Positions 8,651 through 15,801 of a stretch of DNA of 34,823 nucleotides are shown in pieces. The position numbers and the translations under genes are program-made. Origin of the DNA: a virus; IMG/VR virus record IMGVR_UViG_3300003332_000137, positions 1 to 34,823 of that record; one strand, given 5' to 3'. Below the pieces are notes generated by a model. The model was not told the DNA's origin. It worked only from the letters and a program-made list of their open reading frames with translations, and did no database searches. Positions within the stretch are counted from its first letter, which is position 1; every line of letters starts with the position of its first letter.

Positions 8651-9293
8651 GATTTGCCTTCAATAATCTCCATAGCCTGCAAATAGGCGTTGGGCTGATT
8701 TAGCAGCCCGCCACCTAGCGGCATGAGTCGGTGTGTGTAATGGGTGTGCAATGAGAGAAAGTAACGCGACAGACCGGTAATCTGTGGCAGTGGGCAGATA
8801 AAGAACTCCTCTCCATCAAGCTCCCATGGGGCATATTCACAGCGGCCTATAGAGCCGGGAACCTTCCCCTCTTCATCGCAATGCTTTGTGGTGCAGGTCT
8901 GGCAATCGAAGTCTTTGGCGTTTCTGCCTACTTCGATCGCCGTCCTTAGTTTCCCGCTTCGTCCTCTGTGAGCTGTGACCGATTCGCGATCTCTCTCGCA
9001 ATTCCCTGCAACCGCAAAGGGGTGAGACGACGCACGTTAAATGGTGAGAAAGGAATCTCCTCGCCATCATCACGAAAGTTCTCCCAACCGACCAGACCAA
9101 AGCGGATCAGCTTGACCATCCCCTCTCCGTCATAGTTGATAAAGCCGTCCTTCACGACGATGTGAGGCATTACCTCCAAGTACTCCATTCCATCGAGAGG
9201 CTTGAGCCGGAAGCGGGTGGGATCTGGATTCCCCTCTTGATCGGGGGGCGTATACATCGCCGGAGCCATCTTTTCTGTTGGTACAATTGCCAT
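8647..9293 (-). CDS. Tail assembly chaperone, long -1 frameshift product (gpGT-like)
   Basis: If ribosomes slip back one base at 8955-8949 they avoid the TAA at 8948-8946 and read 100 more codons to a TGA at 8649-8647, giving about 215 residues. The extension is fully open, has no early ATG of its own, and ends in an ATGA overlap with the tape measure. It contains a Cys cluster (CQTCTTKHC, then a later C) and ends NAYLQAMEIIEGKS. This is the layout of lambda gpG/gpGT: the short form binds the tape measure and the long form also recruits tail tube subunits. Frameshifting is inferred from sequence, not measured. Confidence 0.8.
8946..9293 (-). CDS. Tail assembly chaperone, short product (gpG-like)
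   Basis: The zero-frame product has 115 residues and ends in the slippery codons GGA-AAC followed by TAA. It is acidic and helical, with FRLKPLDGMEYLEV and LTPLRLQGIAREIANRS. I chose the ATG at 9293 because GGAG lies six bases upstream; an in-frame TTG at 9344 lacks a good site. It sits directly before the tape measure, as tail chaperones do. Normally this gene follows the tail tube gene at once; here a 2.1-kb cassette separates them. Confidence 0.8.
   Translation of the reverse strand: MAIVPTEKMAPAMYTPPDQEGNPDPTRFRLKPLDGMEYLEVMPHIVVKDGFINYDGEGMVKLIRFGLVGWENFRDDGEEIPFSPFNVRRLTPLRLQGIAREIANRSQLTEDEAGN
8949..8955 (-). other. Programmed -1 frameshift slippery heptamer GGGAAAC
   Basis: On the minus strand the zero-frame reading is G-GGA-AAC followed at once by TAA. 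This fits the X-XXY-YYZ rule (X is G, Y is A, Z is C), and lambda uses the near-identical GGGAAAG. The -1 frame downstream is open for exactly 100 codons up to the tape measure start. Confidence 0.85.
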
Positions 9294-9420
9294 TATTTGC
9301 TCCAAAAAAAAGAGCGCCGTAGCACTCTTGTTGTTTAAATTCAATCAGTTGCCTGCCATACGCGGGCAGCTTCACTATTGTGTTAATCTATTGCGGCATT
9401 CAATTCACGGACGAACCGCC

Positions 9421-9852
9421 ATGACCCGCATCATTTTTGCCCTACTTCTGCTCATCAGCCTCTCTGTCACAGCGGCAGAAAAAGAGCCAGATCCGTTTCT
9501 TGGTTTCTTTTTCACTGCCGAGTCAATTATCGGCGTAACGCTATCTGACGCCAGCATCAAGAAGGGCGAGTGTGATAAATCATGCATCGAATTCGTGTAC
9601 ACCGATCTCCCCAAGAAGCTCAACGGGATCCGCCCCCGCCTCGGAAGTCATACCGAGAAAGCTAACAAGGCGGTTGCTAAAATAATGACCGCTATCAACC
9701 TCGCCTATTCAGTCACCCAATCTAGAGGGGTAAGGGGAAGTATGCAGATCGTCCGGTTACGCACCGAGGCCGCCGTACTTATTAATGAATTACGCCTAGA
9801 ATTTGGTTTTGTAGATTCGATACTCCTGAAGCCATTGGCAACCAGTTTGTAG
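9421..9852 (+). CDS. Exported hypothetical protein (moron)
   Basis: A 143-residue protein on the strand opposite to all surrounding late genes. It starts with MTRIIFALLLLISLSVTAAE, a clear Sec signal peptide with likely cleavage after TAA. The mature part is about 120 residues with one Cys pair (GECDKSC). The true start is the ATG at 9421; an upstream in-frame TTG at 9328 would spoil the signal peptide. Opposite orientation and isolation in the tail operon mark it as a moron that may be expressed in the lysogen. I see no confident promoter in the 127-base stretch before it. Confidence 0.6.
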   Translation: MTRIIFALLLLISLSVTAAEKEPDPFLGFFFTAESIIGVTLSDASIKKGECDKSCIEFVYTDLPKKLNGIRPRLGSHTEKANKAVAKIMTAINLAYSVTQSRGVRGSMQIVRLRTEAAVLINELRLEFGFVDSILLKPLATSL

Positions 9853-9860
9853 CAACTGCC

Positions 9861-10640
9861 TCACGGCTCACTAAAGGCTCTTTCCGGCGACCAGCCGTAC
9901 TTAACAATCCGCCTGTATCCATTTTGGTATTTAACGCCAAGAATCTCGCACCATTCACCAAGCGGCTTTCGTTCGCCCAAATAGTCAACAAATATTGTGC
10001 ACCGCCTATTTCTTACCTGCTGTTTAGGGTAAGACCATCGGCAGTTATCTGGCTCATAATTGCTGTCGTTGTCTTTTCTGTCTAGGGAGTTAGTGCCTTT
10101 TGGCATTCGTCCCATATCTGAAATAAAATTTTCAAACTTTCCCCAGCGATCACAAACTTTAATTCCCCGCCCTTTGTAATTTGCGCTACCTATATGATTA
10201 TCGTTACCACAACGCTCATGCATCCGTTGCCAGGCTCGATACTCTGGGGTCGGTATTTTTCCAGCATAGCCGTGCGTTCTATGCTTGCAGCCGCATGACG
10301 TGGTATGCCCACTTCTAAGATTACTGATCGCCACAACTGATTTGCCACCGCACATGCACTCACACCGCCAAAGCGAGGCATGTTGGGTGTTGCTATGCCC
10401 AACCCTCTCTTTCACAAGCAACATCCCGAAACGCCGACCAACAAGATCTGGTTTTTTAATGCACCCGCACGATCTGGTGTGCATGCCATTTAATGAGCTC
10501 AGTCTGACTGTTATCTTCCCCCCGCAGTCGCACTTGCATTCCCAAGCAGATATCCTTTGACCAGAGATCACCCCTGTGCGCCTCACAGCAACCAGCTTTC
10601 CGAATCTCTGCCCTGTGATATCTTTACGCTTATGCGGCAT
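9861..10640 (-). CDS. HNH-type homing endonuclease-like protein
   Basis: The 259 residues hold two copies of an N-terminal module, at about 8-60 and 65-118. Each begins GxRFGxLxxxxR, continues with WxCxCxCGGK and ends in SCGC, as in DNA-binding modules of phage free-standing endonucleases. The C-terminal part has RAWQRMHERCGN, GRGIKVCDRWGKFENFISDMG, SLDRKDND, YEPDNCRW and QQVRNRR, the usual pattern of HNH-like proteins in phages. It starts three bases after the RadC stop and is convergent with the exported protein gene. Such genes are mobile and often interrupt structural operons, which fits its position. Confidence 0.75.
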   Translation of the reverse strand: MPHKRKDITGQRFGKLVAVRRTGVISGQRISAWECKCDCGGKITVRLSSLNGMHTRSCGCIKKPDLVGRRFGMLLVKERVGHSNTQHASLWRCECMCGGKSVVAISNLRSGHTTSCGCKHRTHGYAGKIPTPEYRAWQRMHERCGNDNHIGSANYKGRGIKVCDRWGKFENFISDMGRMPKGTNSLDRKDNDSNYEPDNCRWSYPKQQVRNRRCTIFVDYLGERKPLGEWCEILGVKYQNGYRRIVKYGWSPERAFSEP

Positions 10641-10642
10641 AA

Positions 10643-11149
10643 CTAAATCATCCCACGTCGAGCAAAGCTGAATACGCCATTTGCACCAACAATAAAATGA
10701 TCCAACACCCGCACCTCTACCAACTCCAAAACCGCTTTCAATTTTTTGGTTATATCTATATCTGGCCCGCTAGGTAGCAAGCTACCACCAGGGTGGTTAT
10801 GAGCAAACATCACGGCAGAAGCATTAAGCTCCAGACTGCGTTGCGCTACAACCCTTGGGTATACCGCCGACTGATTAACGGTACCTTTAAACATCTCTTC
10901 GGCTTTGATAAGCCTGTTCTTGTTATCTAAAAACAGACAAACAAACACCTCATTTTTGCGATCTGCATAGCGCATCCACAACCACTCTTTTGCATCGCCA
11001 CATTTACTAAACGATGCGCCCTTGTGCATCTGTTGAGCTATTAACTTTTTAGCGGCTGAGATGATTTGGGGCGCAGTTAGATTGCGCCTTGCTTTATATT
11101 TTTGCGTCTCTTCACATACTGTGAAATGTGGAATTGTAGCTGTAGACAT
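10643..11149 (-). CDS. radC: RadC-like JAB/MPN domain protein
   Basis: A 168-residue RadC-family protein: FVCLFLDNKNRLIKAEEMFKGT, then VYPRVVAQRSLELNASAVMFAHNHPGG, then PSGPDIDITKKL and a C-terminal VLDHFIVGANGVFSF. The metal site HxH...SxxD is intact, as HNHP followed by SGPD. It is shorter than full-length chromosomal RadC because the N-terminal helix-hairpin-helix part is absent, as is usual in mobile elements. AGGA lies seven bases before the ATG. RadC homologues cluster with mobile DNA, but their reaction is not established. It is unexpected inside a tail operon. Confidence 0.85.
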   Translation of the reverse strand: MSTATIPHFTVCEETQKYKARRNLTAPQIISAAKKLIAQQMHKGASFSKCGDAKEWLWMRYADRKNEVFVCLFLDNKNRLIKAEEMFKGTVNQSAVYPRVVAQRSLELNASAVMFAHNHPGGSLLPSGPDIDITKKLKAVLELVEVRVLDHFIVGANGVFSFARRGMI

Positions 11150-11177
11150 TGCAGCGTCCTCGGATAAGATCTAAGAA

Positions 11178-11213
11178 CTGCCACCACAGGTATCAATCTG
11201 AATAAGGTGGCAG
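11178..11213. repeat. 8-bp perfect inverted repeat (hairpin)
   Basis: CTGCCACC at 11178-11185 and GGTGGCAG at 11206-11213 are perfect complements separated by 20 bases. It lies just upstream of radC, between the gene and the structured segment at 11221-11266. Confidence 0.55.
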
Positions 11214-11220
11214 GCCATAC

Positions 11221-11266
11221 GTGAGTTGATACTACCGTCCGAGGGCGGCGCTCCGAGGAGCCTCAC
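11221..11266 (+). ncRNA. Candidate structured RNA: three-way junction with two CGAG-loop hairpins
   Basis: An outer stem GTGAG/CTCAC (11221-11225 with 11262-11266) encloses two hairpins. One pairs 11235-11239 with 11244-11248 and the other pairs 11250-11253 with 11258-11261. Both close on the same four-base loop CGAG. On the plus-strand RNA every stem pair is Watson-Crick or G-U. On the minus strand one pair becomes C-A, so the plus strand is favoured. The region has no open frame of note. No known RNA family is recognised; this is a proposal from pairing alone. Confidence 0.4.
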
Positions 11267-11298
11267 ATACAGCCCACCATTGATCAGTTTTTGGGCGT

Positions 11299-11322
11299 AA
11301 AAAAAGCGCTTCGAAAGAGCGC
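11299..11322 (-). terminator. Intrinsic terminator after the tail tube gene
   Basis: On the minus strand GCGCT and AGCGC form a five-pair stem with a seven-base loop, followed by seven T. It lies about 90 bases beyond the tail tube stop and would limit read-through into the RadC/HNH cassette. Confidence 0.55.
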
Positions 11323-11404
11323 CTGTGCGCTCGGAAACGGGGTATCAATCCCGACTGCCGATTTTGCGACAGTGGGATCAAACTACCTGTTTTCGTGCGC
11401 ACAG
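11323..11404. repeat. Long-range 8-bp inverted repeat enclosing smaller hairpins
   Basis: CTGTGCGC at 11323-11330 pairs perfectly with GCGCACAG at 11397-11404. Inside are shorter pairings such as ACTG/CAGT and TCGG/CCGA. The sequence GGTATCAATC at 11341-11350 is an exact copy of 11189-11198. With the elements to its left, this makes the whole 263-base gap unusually rich in dyads. Confidence 0.45.
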
Positions 11405-11412
11405 TCAACCCA

Positions 11413-12336
11413 TCAGGTTAGAATAATTGCCACCTGATCATCTCCCGCACTCTCGTAAGCACCGTAACTTATCTCATATGTGCTGATACCATCACGCTCT
11501 GCAAAAGAGACGTCGGTTGCGCGACATGCAGGCTGAGTGATTTGCAACTTGTTACCGGCAACAGAACCAATCACACCACTATCGAGCGCAACGGTGCTAT
11601 CACTTGATAAGAACCCTTCATAGTCCTTGGTGGCAATAAGCACCTGCTCAGGATCAAACGAACCGGTCACATTGCGATCAGTGATGCGGATCTCACCAAA
11701 ACCATCGGAGGCTGAAACACTCGCAGGAGTCGCAATCGTATTGCCCATATCAAATGCAAGCTTGCTGATAACGGCGGCATGGCTATCGAACGCGAATGCC
11801 GAGTTTTTAAACACTGGAGGAACAGTGGCATCAAAGGTCGGAGAGATCAGCGAAGCATCGCTCTCGCCAGCATCATGACCCGTAATGGTAAAGCTTGCCT
11901 TCATGGGGCCACCGGCCTCACCATTAAACGAAACATTGCCACGGCAGCCGGTGAGCTTGCGCAGCTTGCCGTCTTCGTAATAGTAGAACGTGGCCGAGCT
12001 AATAGATTCTGACACAGGTGCATAAGTGACCGAAGTGCTCGCCACAATGGTTTCATCAAATCCGCAGACCTGTAGAGGTACGCCAGCTTCTGGGGCTGTG
12101 CCCACTGTGCCTGAACCTTTGAGGTTCATATCAAAAGTGATCGAACGCAGGTGGCCGCCATAGTATGATGACTTGGGCCCCATGGTGTTCTTGGGGCCGG
12201 AGCGCTCATGCATGCGCAACCCTTCGTTAGAGATGCTGAGATTTTCAACCAGCAGAGCATCACCAACACCAGGCGTGGAGTCGGTGTTATATGTGACCTC
12301 CAGTTTCGCTAGTAGTACGCTACGCTTCTTTAACAT
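11413..12336 (-). CDS. Major tail tube protein
   Basis: This 307-residue protein starts with LKKRSVLLAKLEVTYNTDSTPG, the usual opening of a siphophage tail tube family. It continues as a beta-rich chain with a Gly-rich middle (FNGEAGGPMKASFTITG) typical of tail tube folds. The C-terminal part (about 200-305) may be an added exposed domain. AAGGAG lies seven bases before the ATG, the strongest ribosome site in the tail module, which suits a protein needed in hundreds of copies. Its start overlaps the end of a 45-codon gene. Confidence 0.8.
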   Translation of the reverse strand: MLKKRSVLLAKLEVTYNTDSTPGVGDALLVENLSISNEGLRMHERSGPKNTMGPKSSYYGGHLRSITFDMNLKGSGTVGTAPEAGVPLQVCGFDETIVASTSVTYAPVSESISSATFYYYEDGKLRKLTGCRGNVSFNGEAGGPMKASFTITGHDAGESDASLISPTFDATVPPVFKNSAFAFDSHAAVISKLAFDMGNTIATPASVSASDGFGEIRITDRNVTGSFDPEQVLIATKDYEGFLSSDSTVALDSGVIGSVAGNKLQITQPACRATDVSFAERDGISTYEISYGAYESAGDDQVAIILT

Positions 12337-12457
12337 TGCTCTGCTCCTTTACTGCCTCAGATTTAGTTGGTTCGATTCGGCTTTTCTCTTTGCCGCTTTT
12401 ATCAACGGTCACAGAGCCGCCCTCCCTCGCTTTGAGGGTTTCGGTTTTCTTACTCAT
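12320..12457 (-). CDS. Small Lys/Glu-rich tail-module protein (45 aa)
   Basis: A 45-codon frame starts at an ATG with AGAGGA seven bases upstream and stops inside the tail tube gene, overlapping it by 17 bases. The product is very hydrophilic (MSKKTETLKAREGG, then VTVDKSGKEKSR) and likely disordered. The strong ribosome site, the overlap with tail tube and the 11-base gap from the previous gene support a real gene. Similar short charged genes occur before tail tube genes in other phages. Function unknown. Confidence 0.65.
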   Translation of the reverse strand: MSKKTETLKAREGGSVTVDKSGKEKSRIEPTKSEAVKEQSNVKEA

Positions 12458-12468
12458 GGATTAATCCT

Positions 12469-12912
12469 CTAAGCTGATGGATCGGTGTATGAATGTTGGA
12501 ACTGCACAGAGAATCTCATCTCCATGCTCATGGTTGGTTTTTCCATAGTGCTGAGCGATGGCTCGCTGTTGCCCAGCCATTCGGTATCAATCACAAACTC
12601 AGGCAGGCCAAGCTGGCGATCTGCCATCATGGCGATATAGACCTCTTTAGCGATCTGGTTAATAGTGCTCTCGACTGTGCCGTCCTGCCCCTTTGCATGA
12701 GCGGTGATGACCACCTCAATAGCAGGATACTGAAACGCCACGTTAGGCTCTTGAGCTGGTGATGATGCACCTTGGGTAACGGTAAGCTCAGCGGTCTTGC
12801 TCCCCTCTACCGACTGGAACCGGCCACGCTCTACATTGGCGCTGGTTGTAGCCAGACCAGTAACGGCAGCTTTCACTGCATCAATAATCTGCTCTACTCT
12901 ATGATCAGCCAT
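12469..12912 (-). CDS. Tail terminator-like protein (gpU-like)
   Basis: A 147-residue protein in the order closure, tail Z, this gene, tail tube. It has an N-terminal helix (VEQIIDAVKAAVTGL), a beta-rich centre (YPAIEVVITAHAKG) and a C-terminal strand (MEMRFSVQFQHSY). This layout and position fit the tail terminator that caps the tube and binds the head. The ATG overlaps the upstream stop as TAATG. Family assignment rests mainly on synteny. Confidence 0.6.
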   Translation of the reverse strand: MADHRVEQIIDAVKAAVTGLATTSANVERGRFQSVEGSKTAELTVTQGASSPAQEPNVAFQYPAIEVVITAHAKGQDGTVESTINQIAKEVYIAMMADRQLGLPEFVIDTEWLGNSEPSLSTMEKPTMSMEMRFSVQFQHSYTDPSA

Positions 12913-13559
12913 TATTTTTTCATCCTCGCGATCACCATCTTGGCAGATCGCTCATACTCAATTGGAAATCTCTCGTTAACAACCTTTTGCATAAACCACC
13001 AGTTTTCTGGCTTCGCAAATTCTTTAGCGGGCGATGGACCAGACACCAATGTAATCGGCTGATCAGCGCCCCACTTGTCGTAGCTGCCAATCCTGCGATA
13101 TACCCTCAGTTGGCCAGCCCCATTTGTACCGATAAAAGTGCCTCTATAAACCTTGTTATTTCCCCAAGCTTTGGCGACAACCCCTTTGCTGCGGTACCGA
13201 CGCTTTCCACCCTTACCCTTTAGTCGTTTATTGAAGTGCCCGACCTTGCGCTTGGCTGGTGAGACGAACTCAATCAGATTAACCGCCTTCGCCTCATTAG
13301 CATCAACAACAGCAAAGAGCCGGCGCATGGATTTGGCGCCACCTCTGTGGGCTTTAACTAATTTAATCTTCGCCCTGATGGCCGACTGGCGACTACCTGT
13401 TTCCTTCGCAATTTTTCGAACAATGCGAGTCTTCACGGTTGCCGCTGTTTTATTCACTGCGGGAATAGCCGCCTTCAATCGCAAGTCACCCTCCAACTTA
13501 TCAATCGATTTCGACACCTCGATAAGATTGGTGTTTATCTCAAACTCAAACTTGCTCAT
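12912..13559 (-). CDS. Minor tail protein Z-like
   Basis: A basic 215-residue protein matching the prophage minor tail Z family. It opens with a hydrophobic/charged strand, followed by AAIPAVNKTAATVKTRIVRKIAKETG, in which two helices carry the conserved Ala/Lys pattern. A long Arg/Lys/Gly segment follows (KRLKGKGGKRRYRSKG), and the chain ends in a helix with RFPIEYERSA. The family acts at the head-tail joint or in tail completion. TAATG overlaps at both ends place it in a coupled block. Confidence 0.75.
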   Translation of the reverse strand: MSKFEFEINTNLIEVSKSIDKLEGDLRLKAAIPAVNKTAATVKTRIVRKIAKETGSRQSAIRAKIKLVKAHRGGAKSMRRLFAVVDANEAKAVNLIEFVSPAKRKVGHFNKRLKGKGGKRRYRSKGVVAKAWGNNKVYRGTFIGTNGAGQLRVYRRIGSYDKWGADQPITLVSGPSPAKEFAKPENWWFMQKVVNERFPIEYERSAKMVIARMKK

Positions 13560-13861
13560 TAGCTCTCAGTCAACAACAGCTTGGTTGTACCGTCCCGCTG
13601 ATCTTGCAAATCAGCCACTTTGAAATCTTTATTGGTAATGTCGCCAATCACACTGGTGACCTTTACCTCATCTCCCCTGCTCACTGCTGAAACGTCTGCA
13701 GTCTTAGCGGTAAACACGGGCTTAAATCCTTGCATCTGTTCGGTCTCAACAAACTCCGACTCGTAAACCCCATCGAACACATCGCCCTTGTAGGTGATGG
13801 TGTCACCCCAATCGCCAAGCATGTTATCGAGATCTGCGTTAATGTCTGATGCGAGACTCAT
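13559..13861 (-). CDS. Head closure / head-tail connector protein
   Basis: A 100-residue protein with an N-terminal helix (LASDINADLDNMLGDWG) followed by beta strands (TITYKG, RGDEVKVTSV, FKVADLQDQRDGTTKLLLTE). This is the plan of small head-tail closure proteins. AAGGA lies six bases before the ATG, just past a strong terminator. It is the first gene of the connector and tail block. The role is inferred from fold pattern and synteny. Confidence 0.6.
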   Translation of the reverse strand: MSLASDINADLDNMLGDWGDTITYKGDVFDGVYESEFVETEQMQGFKPVFTAKTADVSAVSRGDEVKVTSVIGDITNKDFKVADLQDQRDGTTKLLLTES

Positions 13862-13874
13862 ATTTAATCCTTAT

Positions 13875-13903
13875 AAAAAAGGCCGGGAAGATCCCCGGCC
13901 TTT
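13875..13903 (-). terminator. Strong intrinsic terminator between decoration and connector genes
   Basis: AAAGGCCGGG and CCCGGCCTTT form a perfect ten-pair stem with a six-base loop (GATCTT on the minus strand), followed by more T. It would cut the late transcript between the capsid/decoration block and the tail block unless transcription is antiterminated. Confidence 0.85.
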
Positions 13904-13925
13904 CCTGTTACGTTATGGTTATGGT

Positions 13926-14291
13926 TTAGGCTACAGTGCCAACACCCACATTGAGCTTTACATCAATAGTGGTGGTAGCGGCAGCACCAGCTTCCATCGC
14001 CACACAGCATCCAGACACATCGCCTGTTGCTGGTGTTGCCGCGTTATCATCGAAAGCACCGGATGATGCATCCCAGATAACACTCTCGCCCTGGGCGATA
14101 ACTGCAGCAGATACCTTGGGTAGGGTAAACACGCCCTCAAGCGCCACCTCACCGGAATCGCCACTAGCGATATCAACAAGACAGACGCCAATCTGCTCAC
14201 CGATCACAACTGGATCACCAACACCTAAATCAGATCCACTATTGGCATACTGGACGGACTTACCTTCCTTCACAAAATTATTGTCAGGCAT
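13926..14291 (-). CDS. DUF2190 capsid decoration-like protein
   Basis: This 121-residue protein matches DUF2190: FVKEGKSVQYANSGSDLGVGDPVVIG, then VALEGVFTLPK, then GESVIWDASSGAF and a C-terminal strand with TIDVKLNVG. Members are small beta-rich capsid cement or decoration proteins encoded next to the major capsid gene. Here it directly follows the capsid gene. GAGG lies eight bases before the ATG. It is bracketed by two strong hairpins, so its expression is set apart from both neighbours. Confidence 0.75.
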   Translation of the reverse strand: MPDNNFVKEGKSVQYANSGSDLGVGDPVVIGEQIGVCLVDIASGDSGEVALEGVFTLPKVSAAVIAQGESVIWDASSGAFDDNAATPATGDVSGCCVAMEAGAAATTTIDVKLNVGVGTVA

Positions 14292-14321
14292 AATCTTTTC
14301 CTCTTTGAATCAATAAATATA

Positions 14322-14396
14322 AAAGCCGCCACCCCGATCACTTTAGTGCCAGTTATTTCATTTACTGGCACTTATGCAAAGCCAGGCGGCGGCTTT
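14322..14396 (-). terminator. Nested double hairpin after the capsid gene
   Basis: An outer perfect nine-pair stem (14322-14330 with 14388-14396) encloses an inner perfect nine-pair stem (AGTGCCAGT/ACTGGCACT, 14345-14353 with 14364-14372). Past the outer stem the minus strand continues TTTATA. It can act as a terminator or as an mRNA 3'-end protector for the abundant capsid transcript. The outer stem with A and T flanks could work on both strands. Confidence 0.65.
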
Positions 14397-14412
14397 ATTG
14401 GGCTGGTTACGA

Positions 14413-15801
14413 TTAAGCGCCAGCGTCGGTGGTTGCGCCACGATAGTCGATAGCAGCGACACCAAAGTCACCAAGAACACGAAGCTCTGCACCAGCAGAA
14501 CTCCAACCATCTTTGGTCTCGATGAATGGCTCTTGCTGACCATCAAGGAACGCCACCTCAATTACAGGCGCCTCATTCGGATTAGCGAATGCATAACGGC
14601 GAGTTCCAGACATACGAGGAGTATCGATAATGTCATCAAACAGACCGTTAACGATATTAGGCTTCTGCAGCTTGTTGGCAGTATCAGGATCATACTGCGC
14701 CTCATTGATGCTACGAGCAGTACCACCCAAACCAACAGGAACCAGCAGCCTTGCTGGACGAAGATCTAGGAAGTCGTTATCGCTCACATCCTTCTGACTT
14801 GCCATTAGGACACGATCCGCATCAATGGCTGCCATAGAGATTGCAGCGCCTGCACCAATGTTGCCGTGATCAGTGTGGAACAGAGCTTTGCTGTCGCTCA
14901 TGGTTGGACCCATACCGCTGTTCTCTGCCAGCAGGGAATAAACCGCCGCCTCAATGGTGCGCTTGTAGGCACGACCCAGCATCACAGCCAAATCAGTTAG
15001 TGCCTGCAGATCATCATTGATAATCGCCTCGCGGGTGATCGCGATGATGTTCGCCTTGGTGGTAGCAGTAACGCTGCCCTTCTCGCCATCTGGGATAGCT
15101 TTGCGTTTGATCTCGCCATTCTCACCCAGGGTATCGAGATTGCCGATAGAGCCGGTACGATAACGGCTGTGGGCACGGAAATCGCTCACACTGCCGATCT
15201 TACAGAAGCGGCTCCAGGTATCCGATGCTGTTGCATAGGCAGCGAGCAGAGTTTTGTGCATGGTGTTCTCAAGCAGCACAGGGAAAGTGCTAGTTGATTG
15301 GAACGCCATAGCCACAATCTCGCGCTTATCACGACCCGCAGCACTAACGCCGGCAGCACTTAGACATGCCTTCGCCATATCCATAAGGCTGTTGCCCACA
15401 AATGGGTTGCCCTGCAGATCGATGGTTGAAGCGCTAACGCCATTACCACTCATGCGGCTCACACCAGCACGAACCGTAAGCACATCAGAGGCCGCGTCAA
15501 TCATCTTTGCAGACTCATCCTCGCCAACCTCAACGCGATTACCGGCCAATGGCTCAGCGCCATCACCCAGCTTTGCAAGCAGCTTCGCTTGGGCCTGCTC
15601 GACGGTAACATTACCATCAGTTAGGCACTCGATCAGCAGAGCACTTACACCCTGGCGATCTGCATGAACATCGAACGCCGCACGGATACCCGCTTTACGC
15701 TCATTCTCTTTTGCCTGAATCTCAGCCTTGTGCTTGGCCTTGAGATCTTTAGCCTCTTGAGCGGCCTTTGCTTCGGCCGCTGCTTTCTCTTTTGGGGTCA
15801 T
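14413..15801 (-). CDS. Predicted internal-start product: scaffold plus capsid without protease
   Basis: Inside the fusion gene, the in-frame ATG at 15801 (residue 261) is preceded by AGAGGA exactly seven bases upstream. The product would be 462 residues: the Lys/Ala/Glu-rich scaffold (MTPKEKAAAEAKAAQEAKD) and the capsid domain. The start falls exactly at the protease/scaffold boundary. Lambda makes its scaffold Nu3 from an in-frame internal start in the protease gene C, so a parallel is reasonable. It would let capsid subunits far outnumber protease. The internal start is inferred. Confidence 0.6.
   Translation of the reverse strand: MTPKEKAAAEAKAAQEAKDLKAKHKAEIQAKENERKAGIRAAFDVHADRQGVSALLIECLTDGNVTVEQAQAKLLAKLGDGAEPLAGNRVEVGEDESAKMIDAASDVLTVRAGVSRMSGNGVSASTIDLQGNPFVGNSLMDMAKACLSAAGVSAAGRDKREIVAMAFQSTSTFPVLLENTMHKTLLAAYATASDTWSRFCKIGSVSDFRAHSRYRTGSIGNLDTLGENGEIKRKAIPDGEKGSVTATTKANIIAITREAIINDDLQALTDLAVMLGRAYKRTIEAAVYSLLAENSGMGPTMSDSKALFHTDHGNIGAGAAISMAAIDADRVLMASQKDVSDNDFLDLRPARLLVPVGLGGTARSINEAQYDPDTANKLQKPNIVNGLFDDIIDTPRMSGTRRYAFANPNEAPVIEVAFLDGQQEPFIETKDGWSSAGAELRVLGDFGVAAIDYRGATTDAGA

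Noticed and set aside
8873-9100. Minus-strand frame of 75 codons overlapping the tail chaperone
   Set aside because: It is in the third frame, Arg-rich and low-complexity, and lies antagonistic to the better supported -1 extension. It has no ribosome site.
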